Positions 1 through 9,342 of a DNA stretch of 64,000 bases are shown piece by piece. Each line of letters starts with the position of its first letter. Position 1 is the stretch's first letter. The notes under the pieces are model-generated. The model worked only from the letters and a program-made list of their open reading frames with translations, had not been told where the DNA came from and did no database searches. The stretch spans positions 1,550,001 through 1,614,000 of the forward strand of contig NZ_CP087968.1 in NCBI RefSeq assembly GCF_024703895.1, written 5' to 3'. A program made the translations under genes and the position numbers. Source of the stretch: Nocardioides sp. B-3 (GTDB lineage: Bacteria > Actinomycetota > Actinomycetes > Propionibacteriales > Nocardioidaceae).

Positions 1-1
1 G

Positions 2-1036
2 TCCGACACACTCGCGGTGCGGTCGTTCACGCGGTCGGTCGACACGACCCGGCGGCGGACGTCCTATTCGTCATTGTCGGCCGCGAGTGCGGCCCACGGC
101 GATGCCGGTTGGTCCGAACCCCTGTCCGAGCCGGAGGACGTGCCGGAGGTCGGCGACGCCCCTCGTGCTGGGTGAGAGCGGCCCGCCCGATGTCGAGACC
201 GCGGCGGTGCCGTCGCCGATGGCTTCTCTTCCGGTGGGGGCGACGTTCGGCTCGCTCGTGCACGCCGTGCTCGAGCACGCGGACCCCGCGGCGACCGACT
301 TCCGCGCCGAGCTGCTGGGACACATCACCGAGCAGCTGGTCTGGTGGCCGGTCGACCTGTCCACCGACGAGCTCGCCGATGCGCTGGTCTCCGTGTGCCG
401 CAGCCCGCTCGGGCCGTTGGCCGACGACCTGACCCTGCTCGACCTGCGACTCCCCGACCGGCTGCGTGAGCTGGACTTCGAGCTCCCGTTGGCGGGGGTG
501 ACGTGGCGGGCTACCCCACCGTCGAAGTGCGACTGGGCGACCTCGCTCCCCTGCTTCGGCGACACCTGCCCGCCGGCGACCCGGTGCTGTCCTACGCCGA
601 CACCCTCGACCACGACCCAGACCTCGCGGACCAGCCGTTGCGCGGCTACCTCACCGGGTCGATCGACGTGGTGCTGCGGGTGGGCGGGCGGTTCCTGACC
701 GTCGACTACAAGACCAACTGGCTCGGTGACTCGGACGCGCCGCTGTCGGCCCACGACTACCGCCCGGCGGTGCTCGACGAGGCGATGGGTCACTCCGACT
801 ACCCGCTCCAGGCCCTGCTCTACACCGTGGTGCTGCACCGGTTCCTGCGCTGGCGACTGCCCGGCTACGACCCGGCCACGCACCTCGGCGGCGTGCTGTA
901 CCTCTACCTCCGCGGCATGTGCGGACCGGAGACGCCGTTGATCGACGGCGCCCCGTGCGGCGTCTTCGCGTGGCGGCCGCCTGTGGCGCTCGTCGAGGAA
1001 CTGTCCGCCCTGCTGGATGGAGCTGCCACCTCATGA
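2..1036 (+). CDS. recB: RecB subunit of exodeoxyribonuclease V, C-terminal part
   Basis: This is the 3' third of a RecB gene cut by the window start. RecB is the helicase-nuclease subunit of RecBCD, which resects double-strand breaks for recombination. The visible part holds the end of the helicase region and the nuclease domain, with the signature GSIDVVLRV followed by VDYKTNWLG (acidic and Lys residues of the active site) and the downstream [16 protein letters not shown] segment. The frame shifts near 160 and 503, the second in a G run, and homology continues across both. The stop overlaps the recD start as ATGA, so the two genes are translationally coupled. The identity is secure; the breaks look like sequence errors. 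Confidence 0.9.
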
Positions 1037-2810
1037 GCGAGCTCTTCGAGCCGATCGATGCCTTCGACCGCGACCCGGCCCTGACCGCGCCACCGAACCT
1101 CGCGGCGGTCAACGCCGCCGGGGTGATCACCGCCGCCGACGTCCACATCGCCATCACGGTGGGGCAGCTGAGCGGCGAGCACGACGCCGACGTGCTGCTC
1201 GCCGTCGCCCTCACCTCGCGCGCGGTGCGACACGGTTCGGTGTGCCCGGAGCTCTCCGCCGTGGCGAGCCAGCTCGGAGATCTCGGCCTGTCCCGGCCGG
1301 CACTCGATGCGTGGTCCGCAGCCATCGAGCGGAGTCCGCTCATCGGGCTCGGCGTGCTGCACTGGGAGCACGGACTGCTCTACCTCGACCGCTACCACGA
1401 GCAGGAGACCCGGGTCCTCGACGACCTGACGTCTCGTTCGGCGTCGACTCCGCCGCTCGACCCCTCGTTGCTGGCCGCATCCCTCCAGCGGGTCTTCCCG
1501 GACGAGGGCTACGCCGAGCAGCGCACTGCCTGCGCCCATGCGGCCAGCCAGTGGACGACCGTGATCACCGGGGGCCCGGCACCGGCAAGACCACCGCCGT
1601 CGCCGGCCTGCTCGTGGCCCTGCACGAACAGGCCGAGATTCGTGGCGAACAGCTGCGGATCGCGATGGCCGCTCCCACCGGCAAGGCCGCAGCCCGTCTC
1701 GAGCATGCGGTGCGCGACAACCGCGTTCGTTCAGCGACGCCGACCGGGCGCGGTTGGCGGGGGTCAGCGCGATGACCCTGCACCGCCTGCTCAAGACCCA
1801 CCCGGGCAACAGCACACGCTTCCGTCACCACCGCGGCAACCGGCTCCCCCACGACCTCATCGTCGTCGACGAGACCTCGATGGTCTCGCTGACGATGATG
1901 GCGCGGTTGCTCGAGGCCGTTCGCCCCGACGCACGACTGGTGTTCGTCGGCGACCCCGACCAGCTGTCGTCCGTCGACGCGGGCGCCGTGCTCACCGACC
2001 CGGTCCGCGGTTTCGACGGACGTCCGGACAGTCCGGTGGCGGCACTGCAACAGGCGCATCGCTACGGAGAGGAGATCCGCGCCCTCGCCGAGGCGCTCCC
2101 GGCTCGGCGACGCCGACGCGGCGATCGCCGCACTCCGGGCGGGGCACGAGCACGTCGAGTGGATCACAGATCTCGACCCCGCGTCGGCGATCCGGGCGAC
2201 TGCGCTGCCCGCGGCCCTCGCCGTGCACGCGACGCAGCCGCCGGAGGCGACGGGGCCAAGGCACTGGCCGCACTCGACCGGCACCGACTGCTGTGTGCGC
2301 ACCGCGACGGACCCTTCGGCGTGCGGCACTGGAACCGGCGCATCGAGCAGTGGCTCACGCAGGAGACCGGCGACCCGCTCCACGAGTCGGCCTATCTCGG
2401 CCGGCCGTTGCTGGTGACGGCCAACGACTACACTCTGGGCCTCTTCAACGGCGACACCGGCGTGGTCGTCGACACCCCCGGCCGGTCGACGAGTCGCGGT
2501 CTCGACGACCAGCGGTGACCTCGAGCTCGCGCCGTCGCGGCTCGGCGACGTCGAGACGCTGCACGCGATGACGATCCACAAGAGCCGGGGCAGCCGGGCC
2601 GACGTGGTGACGGTGCTGCTGCCCGACGAGGAGTCGCGGCTGCTGACGCGTGAGCTGTTCTACACAGCGGTCACGCGGGCGCGCACGAAGGTCCGGGTCA
2701 TCGGTCCCGAGTCCGCCCTCCGCGCCGCCATCGGTCGCCGGGCCCAGCGAGCCAGCGGCCTCCGGGCACGCCCGGCGGACGGAAACACCGGCGCAACACC
2801 ACCGGACTAG
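1033..2810 (+). CDS. recD: RecD subunit of exodeoxyribonuclease V
   Basis: RecD is the 5'-3' helicase of RecBCD. In order there is an N-terminal RecD-type region, Walker A ([10 protein letters not shown], nt ~1575), a second motif [11 protein letters not shown], Walker B VVDETSM (nt ~1862), VFVGDPDQL, and the C-terminal UvrD-like motif FYTAVTRAR (nt ~2660). Five one-base shifts (near 1572, 1725, 2100, 2257 and 2510) break the frame, but every motif is present in the right order and spacing. The restored length of about 590 residues fits the family. The ATG overlaps the recB stop. No recC is visible because the window starts inside recB. Confidence 0.9.
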
Positions 2811-2813
2811 CCT

Positions 2814-3423
2814 GTGGGGGTGCCCTTCCTCCTGCGCCTCTCCCTGCCCGACGTCCCCGGTTCACTGGGGCGCGTGGCAAGCGCCATCGGTCAGGCGGGC
2901 GGTGACATCGAGGCGATCGAGATCGTCGAGAAGTCCGGATCCGGCACCGCAGTCGACGACGTCCTCCTCGAAATGGCGCCGGGTGCGATGCCCGACTCGA
3001 TCGTCTCGGCCTGCAACGCACTGGACGGAGTCGAGGTGCTCTGGATCAGCCGCTACGCCGCAGGCGGCAACCTGTTCCCCGGACCTCGAGGTGGTCGAGG
3101 AGCTGACCGCCCACCCGGGCGAGGCGCTCGACCGGGTCATCGACCTGCTGCCGATCACCTTCCGCGTCGACTGGGCGGTGCGGGTCGGCTCCGACGGCAT
3201 CATCGGACGCCGGACCGACGCCGGGCCCACAGAGCTCGACTGGGTCGCGCTCGACCAACCGTCACGGCTGCCGGACGACGAGGTGACGGTGCTCTGCGGC
3301 GCCCCGCTCGGCAAGGACCTGATCGTGCTGGGTCGCCGGGGCGGACCGGAGTTCCTCGACTCCGAGCTCGCGCGGCTCGGACACCTGCTCGGGCTGGCGC
3401 GCTCGATCAACCGCGCTGCCTGA
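2814..3423 (+). CDS. ACT domain-containing protein
   Basis: An N-terminal ACT domain (residues ~3-75, starting FLLRLSLPDVPGSLGRVASA) is of the kind that binds amino acids as an allosteric signal. It is followed by a ~110-residue region with no family I can name. One extra C near 3081 shifts the frame; removing it joins NLF to DLEVVEELTAHPGEALDRV. Starts at GTG 2814 or GTG 2820 are both possible, three bases after the recD stop. No catalytic domain is attached, so a regulatory role is likely, but the target is unknown. Confidence 0.75.
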
Positions 3424-3431
3424 GCTGAAGG

Positions 3432-3873
3432 TCAGGTGCGCTCGAGCAGGAACAGCGGGATCTCGCGGTCCGTCTTCTCCCCGGTAGCTCGAGTAGGTCG
3501 GCCGGGTCGCGACGGCGTGGTCCCACCAGTCGACGCGCTCCTCGCCCTCGAGGAGGCGCACGGAGTAGGTGTGCTTCTCCGCCTTGTCCTGCAGCTCGAC
3601 CTCGGGGTGCTCGAGGAAGTTGCGGACCCACTCGGGGTTGTCGTCGGAGCCGCCCTTCGACGCGACCGCCGTGTACGCGCCGTCCCGCTCGACCCGCATG
3701 ACCGGATTCTTGCGGAGGTTCCCGGACTTCCGGCCGACAGAGGTGACCACGACGATCGGATACCGGCTTCCCCGCAGGGTGCCGCCCTTCTCGCCGTTGC
3801 TGCTCTCGTACTCCTCGACGTTGTCGCGGACCCACTGGGCCGCGCTCGGTACATAGGTTCCGGTGAGTGCCAT
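3432..3873 (-). CDS. Deazaflavin (F420)-dependent nitroreductase family protein
   Basis: This is a ~147-residue protein of the Ddn/nitroreductase family. These split-barrel proteins bind reduced F420 and reduce quinones or nitro compounds in actinobacteria. Typical segments are TSVGRKSGNLRKNPVMRVE, GGSDDNPEWVRNFLEHPEV and a C-terminal REIPLFLLER. An extra G near 3480 shifts the last 17 codons. I place the start at the ATG giving MALTGTYVPS; an ATG nine bases upstream is possible. It is convergent with the ACT gene and divergent from menB. A paralogue lies at 60.1 kb. The physiological substrate cannot be read from sequence. Confidence 0.82.
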
Positions 3874-3929
3874 GCCGGGCACAACACCACCTCGGGCTGG
3901 TCGATTCCATCCCGACTACGCTCGCGCGC

Positions 3930-4866
3930 ATGAGTGCGATCGAGGGCGTGTCCGAGACTTTCGACCCGACAGCGTGGGACGACGTGCCCGGCTTCGAGGA
4001 CCTGACCGACCTGACCTACCACCGGGCCAAGGCCCACGGCACCGTCCGGATCGCCTTCGACCGGCCAGACGTGCTCAACGCCTTCCGGCCCCACACCGTC
4101 GACGAGCTGCTGCGGGTGCTCGACCACGCCCGCCAGTCCGCCGACGTCGGCTGCGTCCTGCTCACCGGCAACGGGCCCAGCGCGAAGAACGGCAAGTGGG
4201 CCTTCTGCACCGGCGGCGACCAGCGCATCCGCGGCAAGGCGGGCTACCAGTACGAGACCGCCGGTCACACCGACGAGGCCGCGCCGCCCAACCCGATCGA
4301 CCGCGCCAAGCTGGCCCGCCTGCACATCCTCGAGTGCCAGCGCCTGATCCGCTTCATGCCCAAGGTCGTCATCTGTGTGGTGCCCGGCTGGGCGGCCGGC
4401 GGCGGCCACAGCCTGCACGTCGTCAGCGACCTCACGCTCGCGAGCCGTGAGCACGCCCGCTTCAAGCAGACCGATGCCGACGTGGGTTCTTTCTGACGGA
4501 GGGTACGGATCGGCATACCCGGCGCGACAGGTCGGGCAGAAGTTCGCCCGCGAGATCTTTTCCTCGCCGAGGAGTACGGCGCCGAGGAGATGCACGCCAT
4601 GGGCGCGGTCAACCGCGTCGTGGACCACGCCGACCTCGAGGCAACCGCGCTGGAGTGGGGCGCGAAGATCAACGGCAAGTCGCCGACCGCGCAGCGGATG
4701 CTGAAGTACTCCTTCAACCTCTCGGACGACGGCCCGGTCGGCCAGCAGCTGTTCGCCGGCGAGGCGACACGGCTGGCCTACATGACCGACGAGGCGCAGG
4801 AAGGCCGCGACCAGTTCCTCGAGAAGCGCAGGCCCGACTGGTCGCCGTACCCCCCGGTATTACTGA
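3930..4866 (+). CDS. menB: 1,4-dihydroxy-2-naphthoyl-CoA synthase
   Basis: MenB closes the second ring of the naphthoquinone in menaquinone synthesis, converting o-succinylbenzoyl-CoA to DHNA-CoA. The crotonase-fold signatures are exactly those of actinobacterial MenB: DRPDVLNAFRPHTVDEL, FCTGGDQRIRG, VPGWAAGGGHSLHVV and FKQTDADVGSFDGGYGSAY. Three one-base errors (T insertion near 4492, T loss near 4560, extra C near 4852) break the frame; correcting the last gives a C-terminus ending PRYY and a TGA at 4864. The final 15 bases are repeated at 5588, behind a toxin-antitoxin pair, which suggests insertion at this 3' end. Confidence 0.92.
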
Positions 4867-4870
4867 TTCC
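4852..4870 (+). repeat. menB 3'-end direct repeat, left copy
   Basis: CCCCGGTATTACTGATTCC spans the menB stop codon. A close copy (16 of 19 bases) lies at 5588-5606. It is a candidate left attachment site for a small inserted segment carrying the toxin-antitoxin pair. Confidence 0.45.
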
Positions 4871-4989
4871 ACCTGTTTCCGCAGGTCATCCCTGAAGGAG
4901 CGGGGTCGCCTCGGACCTGATGCGCTGATTGTCGCAAGGCCAATACTCGAGGGGCTGCCGCCTGTCGTTGTCGGACGTAGACTCGTGGC

Positions 4990-5235
4990 ATGACGATCAG
5001 CGCATCGGAGTTCTACGAGGCGGGGATGTCCCTGCCTCCTGACGTGCGCAAGGACGTAGCGCTGCGGCTACTCGAATCGGTCGAGCCGGACGGGGCATTT
5101 GACCGGGCAGCCGATGAGTGGCTGACCACGGAGGCGGCTGCGGCGTACGACGCGCTGAATTCTGACCCGACGCGCGCGATTCCTGCCGCGGACGTTCGTG
5201 CCGAGTTCGAAGCAAAGTGGGCCGCCCGTTCATGA
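4990..5235 (+). CDS. Addiction-module antitoxin (RelB/ParD-like)
   Basis: An 81-residue acidic protein with MTISASEFYEAGMSLPPDVRKDVALRLLESV, typical of the small putative addiction-module antitoxins that pair with RelE/ParE toxins. It has an alpha-helical N-terminus for DNA binding and an acidic C-terminus (AADVRAEFEAKWAARS) that would wrap the toxin. The stop overlaps the toxin ATG (ATGA), the usual antitoxin-first coupled layout. It is unbroken. By family behaviour it would repress its own promoter. It lies between menB and the repeat of the menB end. Confidence 0.78.
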   Translation: MTISASEFYEAGMSLPPDVRKDVALRLLESVEPDGAFDRAADEWLTTEAAAAYDALNSDPTRAIPAADVRAEFEAKWAARS

Positions 5236-5533
5236 CGGGCAGGATCAACTTCACCCCTGAGGCACGGCAGCATCTTCATCACCTCGACGAGTGGGTCGCC
5301 GAGAAGGCGACGGCGGAGACCGCTCGGCGGTTCGTGGCTGCGATCCTCACCACATCGACGGCATCCTCGCCTTCCCGCTCGCCGGTCGACGTCGCGACGA
5401 CGTCCGACTGGGCATGCGGACGATCACCTTCAAGAAGCGGACGCTCGTCGCCTACGAGGTCGATGAGTCGTCGGGTGAGCTCGTAGTCAACGTGCTCAGC
5501 GATGGTCAGGGCGACCGGGAGGCGAGCCGATGA
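5232..5533 (+). CDS. RelE/ParE family toxin
   Basis: The protein starts MTGRINFTPEARQHLHHLDEW and continues after a one-base loss near 5350 as HIDGILAFPLAGRRRDDVRLGMRTI and ELVVNVLSDGQGDREASR, the beta-strand core and C-terminal strand of the RelE/ParE fold. Members either cleave ribosome-bound mRNA or poison gyrase; the sequence does not say which. The start codon overlaps the antitoxin stop. The shift lies mid-gene, so the toxin could be truly inactive or simply mis-sequenced. Confidence 0.72.
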
Positions 5534-5587
5534 CGCGTTCGGGTGTGGCAAAAATGTGGCAGGACGACCAGCCGCGTGCCGCGCTTT

Positions 5588-5606
5588 CCCCGGTACTACT
5601 GATCCG
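5588..5606 (+). repeat. menB 3'-end direct repeat, right copy
   Basis: CCCCGGTACTACTGATCCG matches the end of menB (TAC/TAT, TAC, TGA) at 16 of 19 positions. It would regenerate the menB stop codon if recombined with the left copy, as expected of an attachment site in a gene 3' end. Confidence 0.45.
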
Positions 5607-5626
5607 TGCCGAACACACCAGCCACT

Positions 5627-5697
5627 GCCGTACACGTGTAGTGGTCGTGGCCCCTGATCGTCGCGGGTAGGGGCCAGAAGTCCTACACGTGTACGGC
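5627..5697. repeat. Nested perfect inverted repeat
   Basis: The outer arms GCCGTACACGTGTAG (5627-5641) and CTACACGTGTACGGC (5683-5697) are perfect complements. Inside them TGGCCCCT (5648-5655) pairs with AGGGGCCA (5669-5676). The outer arm itself contains the palindrome TACACGTGTA. No U-run follows, so a simple terminator is not the obvious reading; an operator or recombination site is possible. Confidence 0.75.
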
Positions 5698-5785
5698 GAC
5701 GACGCCCTGTCCGGGAGGATGTGCCCGTGATCCACGCCGACGAGATCATGTGGATGCTCGTCGTTGCCACCGAGGGGGACATCTG

Positions 5786-6473
5786 ATGCGCATCGTCGTC
5801 CTCACCGGAGCCGGCATCTCGGCCGAGAGCGGTCTCGCCACCTTCCGCGACGCGGACGGGTTGTGGGAGGGCCACGACCCGATGACGGTGGCGACGCCCG
5901 AGGCCTTCGCGCACGACCCCGACCTCGTGCAGCGGTTCTACGACGAGCGCCGACTGCTGCTCGGGCGGGTTCAGCCCAACGCCGCCCATGTGGCGCTGGC
6001 CCGGCTCGAGGCTGAGCTGGGCAAGGACCTCTTCCTCGTCACCCAGAACATCGACGACCTGCACGAACGCGGCGGGTCCACCCGCGTCCACCACATGCAC
6101 GGCCGCCTGCGTGCAGCGTGGTGCACGGCGTGCGGCGAGCGCCACGAGTGGAGATCGACACTGATCGAGCGACCACCGTGCCCCTCCTGCGAGGCCAGCG
6201 CGCTGCGCCCGGACGTCGTGTGGTTCGGCGAGATCCCCTACGACATGGACGCCATCGACGAGGCCCTGTGGGCGTGCGACCTCTTCGTCTCGATCGGCAC
6301 GTCCGGGCTCGTCTACCCAGCGGCGGCCTTCGTGCACTACGCGCTGGGCAACGGCAAGCGCACCCTCGAGCTCAACCTCGCGGCGAGTGACGGCTCCAGC
6401 GAGTTCCACGAGTCGCGTCGCGGTCCCGCCACCGACTCGGTCCCGGCCCGGGTGGACGAGGTCCTCACCGTAG
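5786..6473 (+). CDS. cobB: NAD-dependent protein deacylase (sirtuin, CobB-like)
   Basis: Sirtuins remove acyl groups from lysines using NAD. The NAD motif VLTGAGISAESGLATFRD, TQNIDDLHERGG and the catalytic-histidine segment VHHMHG are all present, as is a four-cysteine zinc site (CTAC ... CPSC). The FYDERR segment carries the Tyr and Arg that mark class III sirtuins able to remove succinyl or malonyl groups, so desuccinylation is a reasonable inference. The ATG at 5786 follows a GAGGGGGA ribosome site. No stop occurs in frame near the expected end; the family length points to a stop around 6471, requiring one base correction. It is convergent with the kinase gene. Confidence 0.88.
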
Positions 6474-6480
6474 GTCGTGA

Positions 6481-8293
6481 TCAGCGCGGCCCGGTCCGCC
6501 CGGGGGAACACCAGCCGGAACAGGGCCCCTTCGCCGCGCGCCGACTCGACCTCGATCGTGCCGCCGTGCCGCATGACCACCTGCCGCACGATGCTCAGGC
6601 CCAGCCCGTAGCCCGAGCGGTCCAGCGCCGCCGGGTCGGCCGAGCGGAAGAACTCCCCGAAGAGCAGGTCCCGGTCGCTCTTCGAGATCCCGATCCCGAA
6701 GTCACGCACGGTCACCGTCACACTGCCGCCTTCGCCGTGTACGGCGACCTCGACCCGTCCACCGCGACGGGAGAACTTCACGGCGTTGTCGAGGAGGCCG
6801 CCGATGCAGCGCGTCAGCTCGAGGGGGTGCCCCAGCACGTCACACCGACCCGCGACCGAGAGGTCGATCGTGACGTCGCGGTGCTCGGCCTGCGGGCCGA
6901 CGAGCGCAACGGCCTCGGTCGTCAGCTCGGCCGGGTCCAACGTCGCCGTGCTCACCGGACCTGACGAGTCGGCGAGGCGCGAGAGGAGCGAGAGGTCATG
7001 GGCGAGGGTGGTGAGCCCGGCCGTGTTGCGGATCATCGGGACGATGGACTTCATCGCGTCGTCCGGCAGGTCCATCGCCTCGAGCAGCTCGAGGTGGCCC
7101 GACACGAGGGCGAGTGGGTTCTGCAGCTCACGCGCGACGGTGTCGATCAGCGTGCGGCGGTAGTTGTCCAGCTTGCGCAGCTCGGCCGTCGCGGCACGCT
7201 CACGCTCGACGGCACGCGCATTGAGGATGGCCCGGCCCGGGTCGTGGGCGACGTCGAGGGCGGCCGAGCTCTCGTCGTCGGTCCACCGCGGCCCATCGGC
7301 GTCACGATCGACCGTGAGCAGACCCAGCAGGTCGGGGCCGGCGCCGATCGGCACCATCACGATCTCGCGCAGGCCGCGCGCGGAGACGTGCGGCGTCAGC
7401 TCGCCGCGGAAGTGCTGGTCAAGGTCCTCGTCGCCCCAGACGCGGTCGTGCTCGACGATCAGCACGGGCCTGTCGGCCCCACGCCCGCAGCAGCGACGAC
7501 GTCAGGGCCGCGCGCACGTCCGGCCTGACCTCGGGTCCCGGCAGGTAGAGGGACTCGACCTCGAGGGTGTCGAACTCCTCGACCGTGTTGATCCACAGCG
7601 CCTTCGCCCGGAAGGGCTCGCAGCACCGGGTGCGGACGGTGCGGAACAGCTCGCGCAGGTCGCCCTGCGGGGCAGACGCCCGGATGATCGCGCGGTGCCG
7701 TGCGCCAGCCGGATCCGCTGCGCGAACTCCTCGCGCTCGATCTGGACCAGGATGCTGTGCAGGCCCGGGCGGATCAGCGTCTCGAGGTCGGCGAGCTGAA
7801 CGGGGTCGGGGCGTCGACCGCCGTACGGCAGGTCGAAGTAGACGAGGGCGCGCAGTCGGCCCTGCGCGTCGCGGACGTGGGCGACGAGCATGTCCTCGGC
7901 CCGCCACCGCGTCGCGTCGTCGCTGGGGTCGGTGTCCGGCACGACGCTGTAGGGGCGGAGCCGGTCGAAGGCCTCCGGGGTCATGTCCTCGGCCCGCACG
8001 AACCGGAGGACGCCGACCTCGAGGCCCCGGTCGAGCGCGGGATACATCGCGGACAGGGGTGAGCTGACGCCGTCCATCTCGCTGCGCGTGGTTGCGTCTT
8101 CCGTCGCGAGTGCCACGAACTCGAGCATCGCGTCGCTGCGCAGGACCTCGATCGCGCACACCTCGTAGCCGACGAGGTGACGGAGGGCCTCGGCGATTCC
8201 GGACATGGCACGGCGCGCCGTCGCGTCGCCCCATCCGTGCCGGCGAGGTCGAACGACGGCCGTGACCGAGGCAGCAGGTTCGTGGCTGGTCAT
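6481..8293 (-). CDS. GAF-domain sensor histidine kinase with atypical H-box
   Basis: An N-terminal region (nt ~8250-7400) contains GAF-like segments (SGIAEALRHLVGYEVCAIEVL; LREIVMVPIGAGPDLLGLLTVD). It is followed by a dimerization helix pair and a well-preserved HATPase domain: N-box GGLLDNAVKF, G1 VRDFGIGIS, G2 GYGLGLSIVRQVV. The H-box reads TVARELQNPLALVSGH, with Arg where the phospho-accepting His belongs. No transmembrane segment is seen, so it is cytosolic. Frame shifts occur near 7697, 7470 and in a C run near 6510; correcting the last gives a stop at 6481. No response regulator is adjacent. Confidence 0.78.
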
Positions 8294-8360
8294 CCGTCCC
8301 CCCTTCGGGGGTCACGATCCCACGCATTCCGCCGGTGCACTGGGGTTTTGGCGCGAAGTT

Positions 8361-9287
8361 TTACAGGCCGTTCTGGCTGAAGTGCTGGTAGTCCTTGGAC
8401 TGGTTCCAGTCGCCACCCCATTCCCAGCCGATGCGTGCGAACGCCGCGATCACCGGGCCGGCGTCGACGATCATGCCCGCGCACCTCATCTCGGCGCAGG
8501 TAGGAGCTGGCGAGCTCGGGCAGCACGACGTCGCCCTTGAGGTAGGGGTTCTGGAAGGTGTTGACGTCGATCGCCGGGCCATAGGCGTGCTGGGAGAAGT
8601 AGGACGCGCCCGTGCTGGGTCGACAGACGAAGGAGCCGGTCCCGTTGCCGTCACCCGTCGGCGGCGCGTCCGGGTCGTAGGACCGCACGATCACGACCTG
8701 TTCCTGCGGGAACCGCGTGCGATACATCGTGCGGAAGACGCTGACGATGTCGTCGGCTGCGGAGCGGTGGACCAGCAGCTCTCCGGTATGGCGACGCGCG
8801 TCGAAGCCCCAGAACGTGAGCCGGATCCGGGCCCGGGTCGGTCGCGGCGACCGGGCACCCGTCCTGCCAGCTCGAGCGCGCGATCACCCGACGCGGCGCC
8901 GGCGACAGGACCTTCGAGGCGAACCCGCGGCCCGGGAGCATCGCCACGGTGTCGGGCAGGGTCCACCGACGGTGGCGCAGCGCCGGCGGAGTCGGGCGCA
9001 CTTCGCCGTACCCGCTCGAGGTCCCGGGAGGGCTCGCGGGTGCCGAGCCGGGAGGGTGGGCGCGAGCCGAGGCCGGTCGCGGGCTCGAGGAGGGTGCCGT
9101 CGCATCCGCTGGTTGAGCAGGCCGAGGCACGAGGCCGTGTCAGAAACTCGAGGACTGTGCGACGGATGCCTTGGTTTCGACACGCTCGCTGCGCTCGCTG
9201 CTCAACCCGCGGTCACTTGTCGCCGCGCAACCGCTCAGCAGCGCGGCCGCAGCCGGGGCCACGGCGCATCTCGACGTACGACTGGTC
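8361..9287 (-). CDS. M15-type D-Ala-D-Ala carboxypeptidase-like lipoprotein
   Basis: The C-terminal domain has the M15 zinc pattern: SQHAYGPAIDVN (His and Asp ligands) and WEWGGDWNQSKDYQHF (final Glu/His). VanY-like enzymes trim D-Ala from peptidoglycan stems. Reading upstream, a GTG at 9287 gives a signal ending AAAALLSGCAATS, a clear lipobox, so the product is probably a lipoprotein outside the membrane. Between lipobox and catalytic domain lies a linker rich in Pro, Ser and Arg containing two copies of the dispersed GGTTGAG repeat. Shifts fall near 9140, 8850 and 8480. The start and linker are less certain than the catalytic domain. Confidence 0.72.
9111..9147 (+). repeat. Dispersed GGTTGAG repeat, divergent copy
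   Basis: Starts GGTTGAGCAGGCCGAGG and ends GTGTCAGAAAC. It is a diverged, oppositely oriented neighbour of the copy at 9173-9207, so the two can form an inverted repeat inside the M15 lipoprotein linker. Confidence 0.6.
9173..9207 (-). repeat. Dispersed GGTTGAG repeat, full copy
   Basis: On the minus strand this is GGTTGAGCAGCGAGCG through GTGTCGAAACC. It is identical over 35 bases to the copy at 57151-57185. Here it lies within coding sequence and is translated as [10 protein letters not shown]. Confidence 0.85.
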
Positions 9288-9342
9288 ACACCCGCACGCT
9301 ATCCCGGTGCCATGCACCGAACTCGCGAGTAACATTGGAGGC

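Larger units (their letters stand above)
5534..5785. other. Intergenic region with integrase-arm-like and palindromic DNA
   Basis: No gene is seen here. The stretch contains the paired motif TGTGGCA-AAAA-TGTGGCA (about 5553-5571), resembling tyrosine-integrase arm sites near attachment sites, the repeat of the menB end (5588-5606), and a nested inverted repeat (5627-5697). It reads as the scar or edge of a small integrated segment. Confidence 0.4.

Noticed and set aside
1033..2810. Programmed frameshifting in recD and other split genes
   Set aside because: Shifts go both ways, lack slippery heptamers with downstream structure, and hit unrelated genes at similar density; sequence error is simpler.
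5627..5697. tRNA or small structured RNA gene at the nested inverted repeat
   Set aside because: No cloverleaf, anticodon loop or CCA end; the arms are palindromic DNA-site-like and there is no recognisable promoter.
8395..9342. Long plus-strand open frame upstream of the acyl-CoA dehydrogenase, in frame with it
   Set aside because: It is antisense to the M15 lipoprotein, has basic low-complexity composition, and the dehydrogenase has its own ATG and ribosome site at 9343.
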